Part shown: in pieces, positions 47,468 to 59,565 of the stretch
How the letters are laid out: each line of letters begins with the position of its first letter
How positions within the stretch are numbered: position 1 is the stretch's first letter
Source: Pyrus communis
Taxonomy: Eukaryota; Streptophyta; Magnoliopsida; Rosales; Rosaceae
DNA: 64,000 bases
Assembly: GCF_963583255.1 (NCBI RefSeq)
Contig: NC_084818.1
Location: 11,658,222 to 11,722,221 of the forward strand
Direction of reading: 5' to 3'
Notes under the pieces: generated by a model
Told to the model about the DNA's origin: nothing
The model's database searches: none
What the model saw: only the letters and a program-made list of their open reading frames with translations
Program-made: the position numbers and the translations under genes

Positions 47468-48471
47468 GGGATAGGATCAATGAACAAATATTTTTACACT
47501 CCTTTGTAGCCCTTAGATCTTATAAGATCCAATAGTCTTAATTAAGAGTGAGTTAGAGGCTTTTGAAAATCAAATGACTTGGAAGATGATGTAGATTATA
47601 ACTAATAAGGAAAACAATAATTTAAATTAAAAAGAATATCAAATAATAATAAAATTGAAAAAGAAATAATCAAACTTTGAAATATCCAGTATAAAAAAAA
47701 TGAAAATTTCATTTCCATCTGTTGATCTCACACCATCTTTGCCGAACAGGTTTGCAACTTCTAGATGAAGAGTCTTTCTTTCCTTCAAACAAAGAACCCT
47801 AATTACAGGAAAAAACAAACATGATACCAGGCAGAAAGAGTTTTTCTTTGAGAATAATTTAGGGTTTTGTTTTGAGTTTAAGCACCCTAGTCCTAATCTA
47901 GCAACTTAATCACTTTGCCACCACCATAGCAAAACCCTATTGAGCCAAGCATGTTTGAGATTTTTACAGCCACAAAATCATCAACCATTCATTTTGCACC
48001 GTATTAAAAAAAAGTGACATCCAGGAGTCAAGATTGAAGATTTAGAATTTAGGGTTTTGTTCTAAGAAGATATAAGAGACTGATAACTTGTTTCGTTGTA
48101 GTGTGTGCATCCAAAATTTCCTATCAATCGAATCAGAAGTAGTAAAATTTAAGAGGCTATCACAAGTAGTAAGATGCAAGAACATCGATCTGTCTCCTCA
48201 CCTTTCTTGGGTGTTCTTCACTGTGGGTTTTACATTCTTTTTCTATCCGTTCAATTTTTTTTTCTTTCAATTTTATTGTATTAGATATTTCTATTTAATT
48301 TAAATTAGTATTTTCCTTATTAGTTATAATCCACATAATCATCCAAGTCATTTAATGTTTAAAAATCTCTACATCACTCTTAATCTAGACCATTGAATGT
48401 TATAAGATCTAAAGGCTATAAAGAAGTGTAAAAGTGTTTGTCAAAATCTTTGTCCCTTGATCCTAAACCCC
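47468..48471. mobile_element. Non-autonomous Mutator-like element with about 200-bp inverted ends
   Basis: The left arm (GGATAGGATCAATGAACAA, TTAGATCTTATAAGATCCAA, TTATAACTAATAAGGAAAA) is repeated as reverse complement in the right arm (about 48267-48471: TTTTCCTTATTAGTTATAAT, TTATAAGATCTAAAGGC, CCCTTGATCCTAAACCCC). Flanks ACATTTATA and ATATATATA match at 7 of 9 positions, compatible with a decayed 9-bp duplication but weak in AT-rich DNA. The interior of about 600 bp has no recognised coding sequence; whether it is captured host DNA cannot be told by eye. Confidence 0.75.
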
Positions 48472-48550
48472 ATATATATATGTGTGTGTGTGTGTGTGTT
48501 ATAAGCCCAATTCCTTCTTCCTAAAAGAAAAAAAAAGGCCCAAATTAGAA

Positions 48551-51500
48551 TGTAACAACCTGTTCCAAATTTTACGTTTTTATTTTATTTTAAAAGCGTG
48601 AATTTACGAAATTGCCCTAGAGGTAAGGACTTTGACTTCTGTTGACCATCGACTTGAGAGATGTGGGACTTATTCTTTTAGCATATCCTCGTAGTACTCA
48701 TTGGTACGAACGTATAGGCGAAAGCCGTTTGCGAGTCCGGATTATAACGGTATAGTTATGGACGTTTGAAATTGGTTATTTAAATATTTAAATTCCCACC
48801 TTGTGGGATTAGTGGACCAATTAAATTAAAGGGACAAGGAACCAATTAGAAGAAGAAGAAAAGTTTGCAGCCAATAAAAAGGAAAGAAGAAAAGAAAAAA
48901 AAAGAAAAAAAAAAAGGGGGAAAAGCTTCCCGTGCACCCATACCCGCACCACCGCGAGTCCATCTTCCAAGGCCGATTCCGGCCAACTCCGGTGGAGTTT
49001 TTGGATGCCACCACCACCATCTTGAAGCTCTCATTCCCCTCTACAAAACCCACCCAAGAACCACCTTGATTAACCATGGTATGGGGCGGTTTGAGGCCAC
49101 GAAAGTTGACGAAAATCAATGGTGCTCCGGCCACCCTTTTCGATTTTCCGGAAAATCGGCAAAGCGATGGCCGATGCCACCACTTGGGATTTGTAGCCCA
49201 TCATCCTAGGAGAAAAACCCAACCAACCTTGACCCCGTTGGACCACCGTAGACGACGAATCGACGTTGGGAAGTTTTAGGCACCCGCCAGCTTTGTGGGC
49301 AAAATTGACCATCTTCCTTCCACTTTTGGACTTCATGGAAGGTATGAACGTTGCTCCACTCACTGAGATCTTCATTTCTGTGAAGTTTGAGAATTTTTGG
49401 AAATAGTTGAATTTTCCGGCGAGTCGGGGCGGCCGACCGCCACCCACGGAGGCGCGTGGCCAGTGGGCCACCAATGCTATTTTTAGGCTATGTCAAATGT
49501 CTTGAATTCAGTTTTGTCATTTGAATGACGTAGGTTGATAGTTGGAACCTAAATTCGTTACGATACGTTACTTGATAAAAATGTGAATCGATGATCCGAC
49601 CGTTGGATCGTCACCAAAATTGGATACATTATAATACGTAATATTTAAAGATCATAGGAATTTATGGATCGGGAATCTGACTTACGAATCTTCCTGAATT
49701 GGATTTGTAAGTTAGTAAAATAAATGTTCACGGCCACTTGTTTTAGGCAATTGGCGGAGATCTGACCGTTGGATCGTAATGAAATTTTAATATGTTATTC
49801 TAGAAACATATTTTGGATCGTTGGGAGTTTCGGATTGGAAATCTGATATGCGGATCTTCCCGGTCAAGTTATACAGGGTTGTAAACCCTACCGTCGATCT
49901 TTGATCGACGGTTAACTTGTGGTCAATGGGTCTCAAACTATTTTAGAATGTCGTTGAGGTTGTGTTTTATGTGAATTACATATTCTACGGATAAGAGTTC
50001 TGAGATGTGATTTGATAATTGGTCAAAGGGACCAATCATTCAGGACGCCTCGATGCGTGCACGAGAGAATCATAGCGTGGACTCCTGGTGAGTGGATCTT
50101 TTCCTTTTTATCGTACATATTGTTGAGAGTTTTATCGACACTTTTAAATTGATTAGGCATATTACTTTCATATATAATTATTGTGAATGTTTGAAGTACT
50201 ATATGAACTACGAATGGCTTGATCCCTGTCTAGGGTACGTAGGCAGTCTAACGAGACGTTAGATGCAGCCATAAAATATTTGAGACAAAAGCCTTATTTG
50301 GGAAATTGAGTAATGCGAAGGAAATTGATAAAGACAAGTTTTAGTTTTGTGAATTAGTTAGTTAATTAGTGTTAATTGGGTTATTATGGATAATTATCCC
50401 TGAAAATAAGTAGTTCGGGAGTAGAGCGTTATTGATTGTACATTTCACACTGTATAGTTTATAATTGAAAATGCTACAACATGGTTGAGTGTTAGATTGC
50501 ATCATGGTATCTTCATATGTATTATACTTGCATATAATTATTGGGAATGCTTTCAAGTGCAAAGGTGGACGCAGGACACCCAGGTAAGTTTCGGGTGAGT
50601 ACATGTTGATGTTAGTGATGGTAGTGAGTACGATTGTGTTGAGATATAGTATAGCTCATAAACCTACACCCCGGTGTTAGTGCTCCCGCCCGTGGCCAGG
50701 GCACAGTTCTTCACGTGATGTTCACCTCCTGCACCTTACGCTCACCTTGGATTCAAGGTAGGTGCACAGTCCTGTCGTACAGACCACTTTAGATGGTTCC
50801 GACTTGTAGGTGACCCGCGATTATTCGCCCAGTCTTCACGTGATCGTAGCACTTGAGCGTATTTATTTACACCCAGTCCTGTCGTACAGACCACTTTAGG
50901 TGGTTCCGACTCGTGTGCATGTATACTTATTGAGCTATTGGCTAGCCATGATTGATGAGATATGGATAAGTCGTACAGGTCACTATAGGTGACTCCGACT
51001 TATATGCTAGCCAGGATTGATGAGATATGGATAAGTCGTACAGGTCACTATAGGTGACTCCGACTTATATGCTAGCCATGATTGATGAGATATGGATAAG
51101 TTGTACATGTCATTTTAGATGACTCTGACTGATATATCACTTTGTATTGATTTAGTTCATTTGGCCTACTTATTAATGTATGGTGGAGTTGATGGCAAAC
51201 CGTGGTTTTGGTCATTTCTGAGTATGGTTTGGATATATGTATATATGTTGTACTGTCTTATGGAACGATACGGGTTCTACATTTAGGGGCATTACTTTTA
51301 GAGAGGTAATAACTTTGGGAAGCTTGGTTTTATTGCTTACTCACACCTTCTGTTTGGTGCCCTCCAGGTTTTAGCTGCTGAGTTTGTATCGACAAGAATA
51401 TGTGGCGAATCTTAGTATTGATGGATATTTCTGAGGGTATGATTCTTACCCACACTACTGTACCTTACTTATGCTCTGACATCGCGTGTGAAATGGGTTC

Positions 51501-51661
51501 GCTCCCACTCATAGTGCACTCTGGTACTTAGACACTTTTAGATTCAAATTTATTCACTTTTTCTACACTCTATCACATTTTATGGCTTCGTCACTGTCCA
51601 GGTGTCGGCCAGCACAGCTCGATTCAGGGTCCAAGTGGACTTTCTGGGTCGGGGTGTGTCA
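48551..51661 (+). mobile_element. 3.1-kb solo LTR
   Basis: Ends TGTAACAACCTG...GGGTGTGTCA with a perfect 5-bp target duplication TAGAA (48546-48550 and 51662-51666). No primer-binding site, polypurine tract or polyprotein is found inside, so this is a single very long LTR left by LTR-LTR recombination. Its first part matches the relic at 16905-17745. Open frames inside are repeat-derived or low-complexity and are not called. It contains a 65-bp tandem repeat at 50941-51135. Confidence 0.88.
50660..51135 (+). repeat. Nested short repeats inside the solo LTR
   Basis: Three units of 65 bp start at 50941, 51006 and 51071 (GCTAGCCATGATTGATGAGA...). Each ends in GTCGTACAGGTCACTATAGG-like sequence. 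The related motif CAGTCCTGTCGTACAGACCA occurs upstream at about 50766 and 50874. Confidence 0.88.
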
Positions 51662-51779
51662 TAGAAACCCAGCGCCTCTTTTCTTTTTCTGTTATTTAAA
51701 AAATAGGCCCACATTTTTCTTTTTTGCTGTTTTTTTTTTTAATTTGAAATAAAAAATGTGATTGAAGATTTTGAAACCA

Positions 51780-52540
51780 CATGAATAGATTTTGCTTCCA
51801 CACTCTTGAACAAGAGTGTACGAGACTTTATTGAATTTAGTAGTAAGCAAAGGTGTGTGAAACTTTACACTTGCATAGGTATGTGAAGCTTCTCCCCTTT
51901 AAGGGTGTGTGAAGCTTCACCCTCATAAATATGTGAAGCTTCTTCCCTTCAAGGGTGTGTGAAGCTTCACCCTTCATAAACATGTAAAGCTTCCTCTCTT
52001 CAAGGGTGTGTGAAGCTTCACCCTTTCATAGTCTGTTTTTATACCAAGGTAGTTGAAACTAGTCATAGGACCCCATAAAATGATTGTGCTTCGCACACTC
52101 TTGAGCAAGAGTGGGCGAGGCTATCTACATATTGTAGTCGTTAAAGGTTTAGAGAACCATATAATATGAATTTGCTTCGCACAGTCTTGAGCAAGAGCAT
52201 GCGAGACTTTCTACACGTTGTAGTTGTATCTTACATATCAAAGTTTTTGTTGGTCTCCTTCCACATGTTGAAATTAATTAATAATTGACAATTAATTAAA
52301 TAGTTAATAATAATAAATTTTTAGCCCTTTTTTTTTTTTTTTTTTTGCTTTTTTTTTGTTTTTGTTTTTGAACTAGGAACAAAAAAAATGTGGCAGAGAC
52401 CACATAAATAGATTTTGCTTCCACACTTTGAGCAAGTGTGTGGAAGGCAATCTACATGTTGTTGTAGTTAAAGGTTTGGAGGAACCATACAATATTTTGC
52501 CCTGCACACCCTTGACCAAGAATGTGTAATACAATTTATT
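51780..52540. repeat. Short dispersed direct repeats in the Gypsy internal region
   Basis: Two motifs recur: GGGTGTGTGAAGCTTCACCC with AAACATGTAAAGCTTC spacers (about 51850-52030, four times), and TTGCTTC.CACACTCTTGAGCAAGAG with ...GCGAGGCTATCTACATGTTGTAGT (about 51790, 52085, 52165, 52420). Sequence from 52540 to 54100 is AT-rich with similar repetitive phrases (TTCATCACCTAGTTGGTG, 53490-53690) and no gene. Confidence 0.75.
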
Positions 52541-54099
52541 TGTTGGGTTATTCTCGGGTTGTTGAAGAGTTGGAGAATTGGCACAATATGATTTTCCTTT
52601 GGACGCTAGTGTGCATCACCCACCGAAGCCTCCTATTTACCATCATTGGTAAGTGAAGGTAAGATATAATACTTGCATGTTTTCAAGAATGACTTTATAA
52701 GTTACCAAAGTTTGCGACTTCAGAGTCCTTGTAAATGTTGGAATATAAAATACCTGAGGCTTTTAGAGAGCCTATAAATGAGTTTCCCTTGAAACATATA
52801 CATGGGAACCCAACTAGATCTCGCTAATGTTTGAGGCTTTCGAGTAACCCGAAATTAGCTTCATTTGACCCATACCCTTGGGAGCCCAAATAATTTTTTG
52901 AAGCTTTGATGTTTGACTTTCTGGTGTAGTTGAAGGATATGTCTAATAATGCTTCATATTGCATGTTGCAAATTAAACCAAAAGAGTTGAAGCTTAAGTG
53001 TTGCTTGAAGCTTTTTAGAAGCTATATAAATTGTTTTACCTTCCAACAGTGCCCTTGAAAACCCACACAGAGGTTGTAGTGTATGCGTTGTTGAAAAGGA
53101 AAATGCTTGAAGCAAACCCAAGATGATTGAAAAGCTTTGGCAAGCGACCGCTTCACATGTTGATGACAATAATCTTGTAAAAATTTGAACTCTTATAGTG
53201 TGTCTGGGTTAGTAAAACTTTAGACTTGTTGAAGAGACTTGTAGACAATATGAGGTCGAAATATTACACATGCATTGAACATTTGTTTGCTTGGTGAAGT
53301 ATCAAACACTGTTGAAACCCTCGTTGACTTGTAATGAGATCTTGTTGTTGACTATAACCCTTATTGGGCTTAAGCGCTATCCCCCACTTGGGTTGAGTTA
53401 AGCCTGCTTGTGCCATTTTCGAGTTGTAAGGCTAGAGGGTTTCGATTATTTGTGAATGTTAAGAGTTCACACGTATGAGTTGTACTGTTCCTCACCTAGT
53501 TGGTGGGAAGAATGGCAAGTTGTTGAGGCGAAAATGTTTACTAAAGAATTAGTCGTACCCTTCATCACCTAGTTGGTGATACGAAGGTAAGTTCCTTCAT
53601 CACCTGGTTGGCGGGAAGAGTGGCAAGTTGTCAAAGGAAAAAATTATTTATTAGAGTACGGGTTGTACCGTTCATCACCTATTTAGTGAGAATAATGTCA
53701 AGTTGCAGAGGCACATTGTAGCACACGTCAAAAGGCAAAAATGTATGTTGACACCCTTTTGGAAGCTTAATTAGATTATGTATGAATGTATTGAAATGTA
53801 TGATGTTTATGTTGATTGACATGATTGATGCTTATGACATGCGTGTTGGTTATCAATATTTTGTTATGCATAAAGGAATCCATTGTTTAGATATGTGAAC
53901 CGTGTTGGTCTTACCAATTAGGTTCACTTACTTTGTGTTAAAGTATGCATGCTGAAGCTTTGAGTTAGAGTACAAGGGTAGGTTAGAGTTAGACCAAGTG
54001 TTTCAACGTTAGAATGTAAAAGATTTAGACAAAGTTGTCTGAATTCATTAAATATTTACCGAATGGCATGTGTTACAAAGATAACTGAATGGCTGAATG

Positions 54100-55510
54100 T
54101 CAGGATGTATGCAGTGTGCATGCCCACTTATTTACCGAATGACATGTTTCACCATTAGAGTTTTTTATCACCGAGTAGCCTTTTCTTCAATACTAGTCTC
54201 CCACTTTGAAAGAGTAAGGCTTGAGCCCTAGGGTCATAGTAGTTGAAGGTATAGTCACCCCTGGTTGTCTTGATGCGAACATTTATCCTACTTGTTGTAT
54301 GAGCTTGTTGAGAGTAAAAATTATTCTTCTTGCCAATGGGATGAATATGTTTGGTGACTTAGTGGGTTGCTAAGTGGGGCAGGGAGAGATGCAATGGGTG
54401 TCTGAATGGTCAAAATCTTCTCATTCGGTAGAACTTCACTTCAACTCTTATCTTGTTGATATGGGTTAGTAATAGGAACGTTCCCTTGGTAAGTTCTTGT
54501 TTCGGCAGAGGCATGATTGTAAGCTTGTGTCATCACCTTAGACTAAGTCTTCCAAGTGTTATCATTGATCATGTACGTGAAAAAGCATTCACGCATGCGT
54601 ACCGTGAAGGCTTTGAGTGTTGTTTTGTCATCTGTCCTTGCACAACAAGAATACTCATGGTTGAAATGACCAGCATACTCACGCAATGACTCTTATGGCC
54701 TTTGACGAATGGTGCATAAATCATCAGCATAGTGTAAGCGATCATCTTATAATATGTGTTAAGCTATAAAGAGTTTTCTTAACTCAACGAAGGAATCCAC
54801 CATATCAGGTTAAAGATGACAATACCAATTGAGAGCTTCATCCTAGAGAGTGGAGGGGAAAATGAGGCATCGTTCTTCACCACCGTATCTATAGTACGCC
54901 GTAATGGATTCAAAGATGCGTATATGCTCAATTGGATCTTCTCTCTCATTGTACAATTGTAAACCCAACTTTTGTTTCATTTATCTTTGTAAAGGGTGCC
55001 AAGAATCTTCCTTGTCAGAGGGTCGGGCTGATTCCAGTCAGGTATCACGGCTTGATGCTCGACCTTCAACTTCTTCACTTCTTCAAGGAGTTGCAGGATA
55101 AGGGGGTTCTTAGTGGAATCAGGCACTCTTGGAACTCTTTTTCGCAAGCTTCCATCATCTTTTGGAAGTAGGAAATTAAGTTTGGTAAAGAGCATGTGGC
55201 ATTTCTTTGGATTCATAGTACTGGCTACCTGGAAGTGCCTGTTGCAAGCCCCCTGAGTCTTCTACACCTTCTTTCTCCAAGGTTTGTCGCTTCTTCCCTG
55301 GATTGGTAGCTGGTATGAGTTGTGGTAGGGGACCAAGTCTATTAACAACATTTGCATCATTGATGTTTGAGTCTATGTGAATAAGTTTTGTTGGAACCAA
55401 ATTTGTGCACCTCCTTAACGGTGGTTGAGCACAAACTCGAGCAACTTGCAAAACAAAAAAGAACAGTAAGCAACCTATGGCCCCGGGGAGGGGGGTGTGT
55501 GCTGGCAAAA
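54100..55510 (-). pseudogene. Gypsy gag relic
   Basis: Minus-strand pieces read IPDWNQPDPLTRKIL, LGLQLYNEREDPIEHI, TAYYRYGGEERCLIFPSTLQ, EALNWYCHL and SLREYAGHFNHEY, interrupted by stops and frameshifts. The order (P..W..P..F/LTR.IL then L..Y.G..DP..H then F...L...A..WY..L) is that of a Ty3/Gypsy retrotransposon gag domain. No protease, RT or integrase follows toward lower coordinates before the repeats begin. Confidence 0.72.
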
Positions 55511-56968
55511 AGCTTTCAGACGGTCAAGTTAGTGAATGATTTTAGACTCAAGCTGTGGGCAAGAGAATTGAAGTATATATATTATATTGTGTTACCATAA
55601 ATGAATCCTAGGTGGATGTATTTATACCTTGGGGAGAGAGATCTTTTTAGGATAGAATTCTTGTTCTAAGCTGGAAGAATCCTATAGGATATCTAGGAAG
55701 TAGAGATTCCAAGACTTATAGGATCTGATTGTGTCCATATCCGGATCAGATAGTGTGTCTTGCGGAATAAGCATAATCATCCAGCGGAGTCGCTAGAACT
55801 CTGCCTAGTGCCCTAGTGTAGAGTGATGGTGGCACCCTGCTCCATCTGATACAGCTCTGCCAAAAGCTGGTGAGTCCAGGACCAGACTTTTGAGGTAGTA
55901 GCATTCAGACCAAACTTACTCCGGCCCTAAAAATTCATTTTTTCACATGTTTTCTCAACGTGACAGTCACAGTAAATGGCTCTTGATCATTCTATTCCTT
56001 CTATAAGGAGATGTCTTTTTTTTACTTATTCTGCTTCAGGTCAAAGCAGCTGGGTTGAGAGAAGTCTCATGTTGATCAACATTCTGATGAGAAGGTCGTT
56101 CCTTGTTGGAAGCATCTATGTTGAAAACTGGTTAACCCTTATTGTCGGGGGTACCCATATGATGATCGACAATCATTGAGGTGATCGGCTTATAAGACTG
56201 AGTTTGTCTAGCCTCATGGAGCATCCCGAAGAGTTTGTTATACTATTCTTGAAGGATCTTATTCCCGATTTCTATTTGTTGTTTTGAGCTTAAATCTCTT
56301 TGACTTTGGCATGTAAAGCAACCTTCTTTCTTTTGCTCACTTGTTGCCTCACACTAGACATAAAGAAGGGTGTAGTTTTGTGTGTTATGGCTTCTTTTCG
56401 CTCCCTATATTGGCTAGGAATGCCAGATCGAATGAGAGCATACAAAACATGGAAACTAGCCTAACAATATAAGTGAGAGTAGGAACAATGTCATTCCCAC
56501 AGACAATGCCAAATGTTGATGCAAAAAAACGATGCGACTTTAGAACAACGTAAAGTGTCAAGTTTGTGACCTTCACATGATTGCTTTAGTCACTAAGTGT
56601 AAGTAAATATGTAGAGAGAGATAGAGAAGTAAACACAAGATGTACGTGGTGCACCCTAAGTTTGGCTACGTCCACGAAGGTAGAGGAGTTCTCATTAATA
56701 TTGTAAAGTTGACATAATACAATGGTTTAAGTAGAGTCATCATCACTGGGTTCTAATAATGATTTAAGTACAATAATAGCATTAGGGATTAACTGTAGGA
56801 GAATGGTCTCCTTTTTACAGTTGAGGAGAGCCTTCGGCTTCCGTCTGCAGTCGATGTGGGACTTTAGGAGCTTTATTTTGATATTGACATGTATTGCGTT
56901 GTGATTAGCCTATTGGTTGAAGAGAAACTCGTGTGTTTCAGTAGGGGTGCCTCAACACGAATCCTTCA

Positions 56969-58260
56969 GTGGGTCCTTTGAAGGTATGAAGTTGATTGAT
57001 GCTCGGTAATTTCGAGATTGGTGCAGTATAGTACAAATAGGAGTGTCCACATGCTTACACCCTAACATGCTAGTCTCTTTTAACAAATCTAAAATATATT
57101 TTCACTAGAAAAAAATAATACCTTTTGAAAACAATGGAATTCCACATCGTTATGTAAGTGCCTGAAGTGATGTTTGAAACCCCAACACATGTGATGGCAT
57201 ACGATTCATAACATACACTGCATGTACAACTGTTGCAAGCAAAAAACGTTTGGGAACAGATCTGCCAAAAAGCAATGCACGGGCTATCTTCAGGATATGG
57301 CGATTCTTCCTTTCCACTACCCTGTTTCATTGTGGGGTGCGAGGACAAGTAGTTTCATGTAAAACGCCATGATCATGAAGAAACTGGGATAACTCAAATC
57401 AATATGTTCGCTTCTATTGTCAGAAGGGAGAACTTTAATGAGAATACTTAGCCTTAATCATCTGATAAAAGTTCTGAAATACCGAATCAATATCACTCTT
57501 ATTTTTTTAACACACATATAACCACATCATACAAGTACAATCATCACCAAAACTAACAAATACCCAGACATCTGAATGGACTGGACCAAATGGGGAAACA
57601 CTTTTATTCATACTTAGAGCAAACAAAACATGATAACTTTTAGCAAGAATATAGACTTCACACTGTAAATCTAAGTCACTAATTTTACTAAATTAACTAG
57701 GTATCATATGCTTCAAATTATGCATGTTCCGATCGGTGATGCAACAACCCTATCTTCTGTAGATTACTGTCATGAGACGTATAAACCAAATTAGCTCTTC
57801 CATAAACGACGTCATCCACATAGTATATAACATCTCTCTTAGTGCCATGTCCAATGATCTCTTTGGTCTGAATATCCTGAAGTACATAGAATAGTGGATA
57901 CATTAATACAACACAATCTAATTCTTTCATAACTTGTGGTACAATAAATAAATGATGGGACAATGAGGTACCGTTTGGTACGCAGACGGGATGAGACAGG
58001 ACAGAACGAGACGGAACGGAACGGATGTCTCATCCCACATACCAAACGGTACCTAACAAAACCAATAAACAGTGATGTAAAGGGAGAGAGGATGTAAGAC
58101 ACATTGTTCCTACTCCAACAATAGGAACAGCAGTACCATTGGCAGTTGCCACACACTTCTTATGAGGGGTTTTCATATATTGAAATAAGTTCTTATCGAG
58201 AAGTAGTTAAGTGCTCTCTAGCGGTCTAGGCATTTATTTATTTATTGCATACTAACTATC
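56969..58260 (-). pseudogene. Copia pre-integrase/integrase part (right half of the split element)
   Basis: Minus-strand fragments read TANGTAVPIVGVGTMCL (protease-side region), LQDIQTKEIIGHGTKRDV and LLHHRSEHA (pre-integrase GAG domain), VHSDVWVF and RNRHILKIARALL (integrase core), with many stops. A MITE at 57967-58053 splits the protease-side region. The 5' LTR and gag are missing; the element ends near 58260. Together with 45622-46518 it forms one Copia copy opened by the Gypsy insertion, with the integrase-RT connection deleted. Confidence 0.75.
57967..58053. mobile_element. Small MITE of the 37556-37857 family
   Basis: 87 bp with inverted ends GGTACCGTTTGGTACG and ATACCAAACGGTACC, and a GGGATGAGACAGGAC-type interior. 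Flanks TGA/TAA are a decayed 3-bp target. It lies inside Copia coding sequence. Confidence 0.82.
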
Positions 58261-58604
58261 TTGTCTTTCGTCACCGCCGCATCTCTCGCAAACAATGGAA
58301 TATCATATCAGAAGATAGAGAGAGAGAGAGAGAGAAGAGGTCAGATCGCAAATCTTTACAGAATGTCATTTCTTTATTATGACAGCCCAATATGTGAAAA
58401 CTTCCACAGAAAATTACACATGGGAACCCCTTCAAGTGAAGTGAAGTCATACAAGCTGAAGAAAAAAAGTAAACAAGCACACATAATTATAAGTTTTGAA
58501 GACAACGGCCAAATTAATTAGGAAGACTTTAAGAAGAGATGCATATCGCTTAATTTAAGAAGAAATATAAAATCATATCTACATACCATTGCTTAATTGA
58601 AGTG

Positions 58605-59565
58605 TCGCTTGGTCAAAATCACCCTCACATAAAACCATTCACTCTAAAACATTCAAGAACCTGAAGTACGAGTATAAAATTAGACCGCCACAAAGTCCCC
58701 AAAATCTAACAATAAAGCCAAGACGAGTGCTGACTAAAATCCCTGTGTTAGAAGTGTTGAAATTTTTTTAGATTGACGAGCCTGGAGGGCCTCACTCTAA
58801 CTACATCGATATTGTCCCTAACTTTACTACCTGCCCAATTTGTTAGGTGTGGGGTTTTACAACAAAAGGCATCGGCATTAGTTAGAGTGGGGTAATCATA
58901 TTTAAATCCCATTGTTTTCTTTTCACCCACCGATGTGGAATTCTAACACTCCCCCTCACGTGTAACCCCATTTAGTGGTTCACATGTAGAGATCCATACA
59001 TTGGAAATTGAAACTCAAAGGTTGGTTATATGTTAAGAGTCCATACTTGTTTTCAATGGAACTCAGAGGCCAACTCTCTCTTAAGAGTCCTGGCTTGTTT
59101 CCTTCTTGGTGACAAGCTTGTTGGCTTGCATGGGCCCGAACCTTGGCTCTGATACCATGTTGAAATTTTTTTAGATCAACCGGCTCGAGGGGCCCTACTC
59201 TAATTACACCGATAATGTCCCGAACTTTACCACCTCACTTGCCCAATCTGTCAAGTGTGGGGTTTTACCACAAACAGTCTTGATATTAGTTAGAGTAGGC
59301 TAATCATATTTAGTGGAATTCCAACAATAAGCTCATCACACAGTTTCCTGTTGATCAGCACACATCTTTTGAAGTGGAGGTTCACATTGTTGTGGATTTC
59401 CAGCCTAAAAAGAGGGATCAAAACTTTGGAGCTGAGTGCCTATTGGAATTTTTTCATAAAAGTTGTTGTATGACAAGTCCAAGAAACTAAAACGATCTAT
59501 CCGAGCAAGGCTTGCTGGAATTCTGCCCAGTTTCTGGTTTCTTGACAAATATAAAAAAAGCTTTT
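58605..59565 (-). pseudogene. RLP 3'-end pseudogene split by a TRIM
   Basis: 58605-58754 matches the RLP tail and membrane helix region. After the TRIM, 59327-59565 continues with the C-cap (CACACATCTTTTGAAGTGGA; TTTCCAGCC...AGAGGGATC) and the last LRRs (AAGTTGTTGTATGACAAGTCC; CTTGCTGGAATTCTG). The frame is broken by small indels and the rest of the gene is absent beyond 59565. Confidence 0.78.
58755..59326 (-). mobile_element. TRIM (miniature LTR retrotransposon), 572 bp
   Basis: LTRs 58755-58948 and 59158-59326 (TG...CA) share TGTTGAAATTTTTTTAGAT and GGTGTGGGGTTTTAC-type blocks. The primer-binding site at 59145-59157 reads TGGTATCAGAGCC on the minus strand, a perfect initiator tRNA-Met match. 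The polypurine tract GTGAGGGGGAG is at 58949-58959. Flanks AGAAG/ATAAG are a 4-of-5 target duplication. The internal region of 209 bp is non-coding, as expected for a TRIM that is mobilised in trans. Confidence 0.92.

Larger units (their letters stand above)
46519..56968 (-). mobile_element. Gypsy-type LTR element (about 10.4 kb) nested in Copia
   Basis: Direct terminal repeats at 46519-46977 and 56514-56968 share long blocks (GTAAAGTGTCAAGTTTGTGA, GGAGTTCTCATTAATATTGT, TGTAGGAGAATGGTCTC). In minus orientation each starts TGAAGGA and ends CATCAACA. Next to the right-hand (5') LTR the minus strand reads TTTGGCATTGTCTGTGGGAA, a mutated form of the TGGCGCCGTCTGTGGGAA start known from Tat-like Gypsy elements. 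Gag-like coding sequence is at about 54.1-55.5 kb and no pol was found, so the element is large and non-autonomous (LARD-like). No clean 5-bp target duplication was found. It is interrupted by three other elements. Confidence 0.78.

Noticed and set aside
48826..49474. Overlapping ORFs of 62-134 codons on both strands
   Set aside because: All lie in the solo LTR, in GC-rich or A-rich repeats, with no protein motif.
46519..56973. 5-bp target duplication for the Gypsy element
   Set aside because: Flanks GGAGT and GTGGG do not match, and the LTR end is ambiguous because GGTCC-containing sequence continues on both sides. Not claimed.
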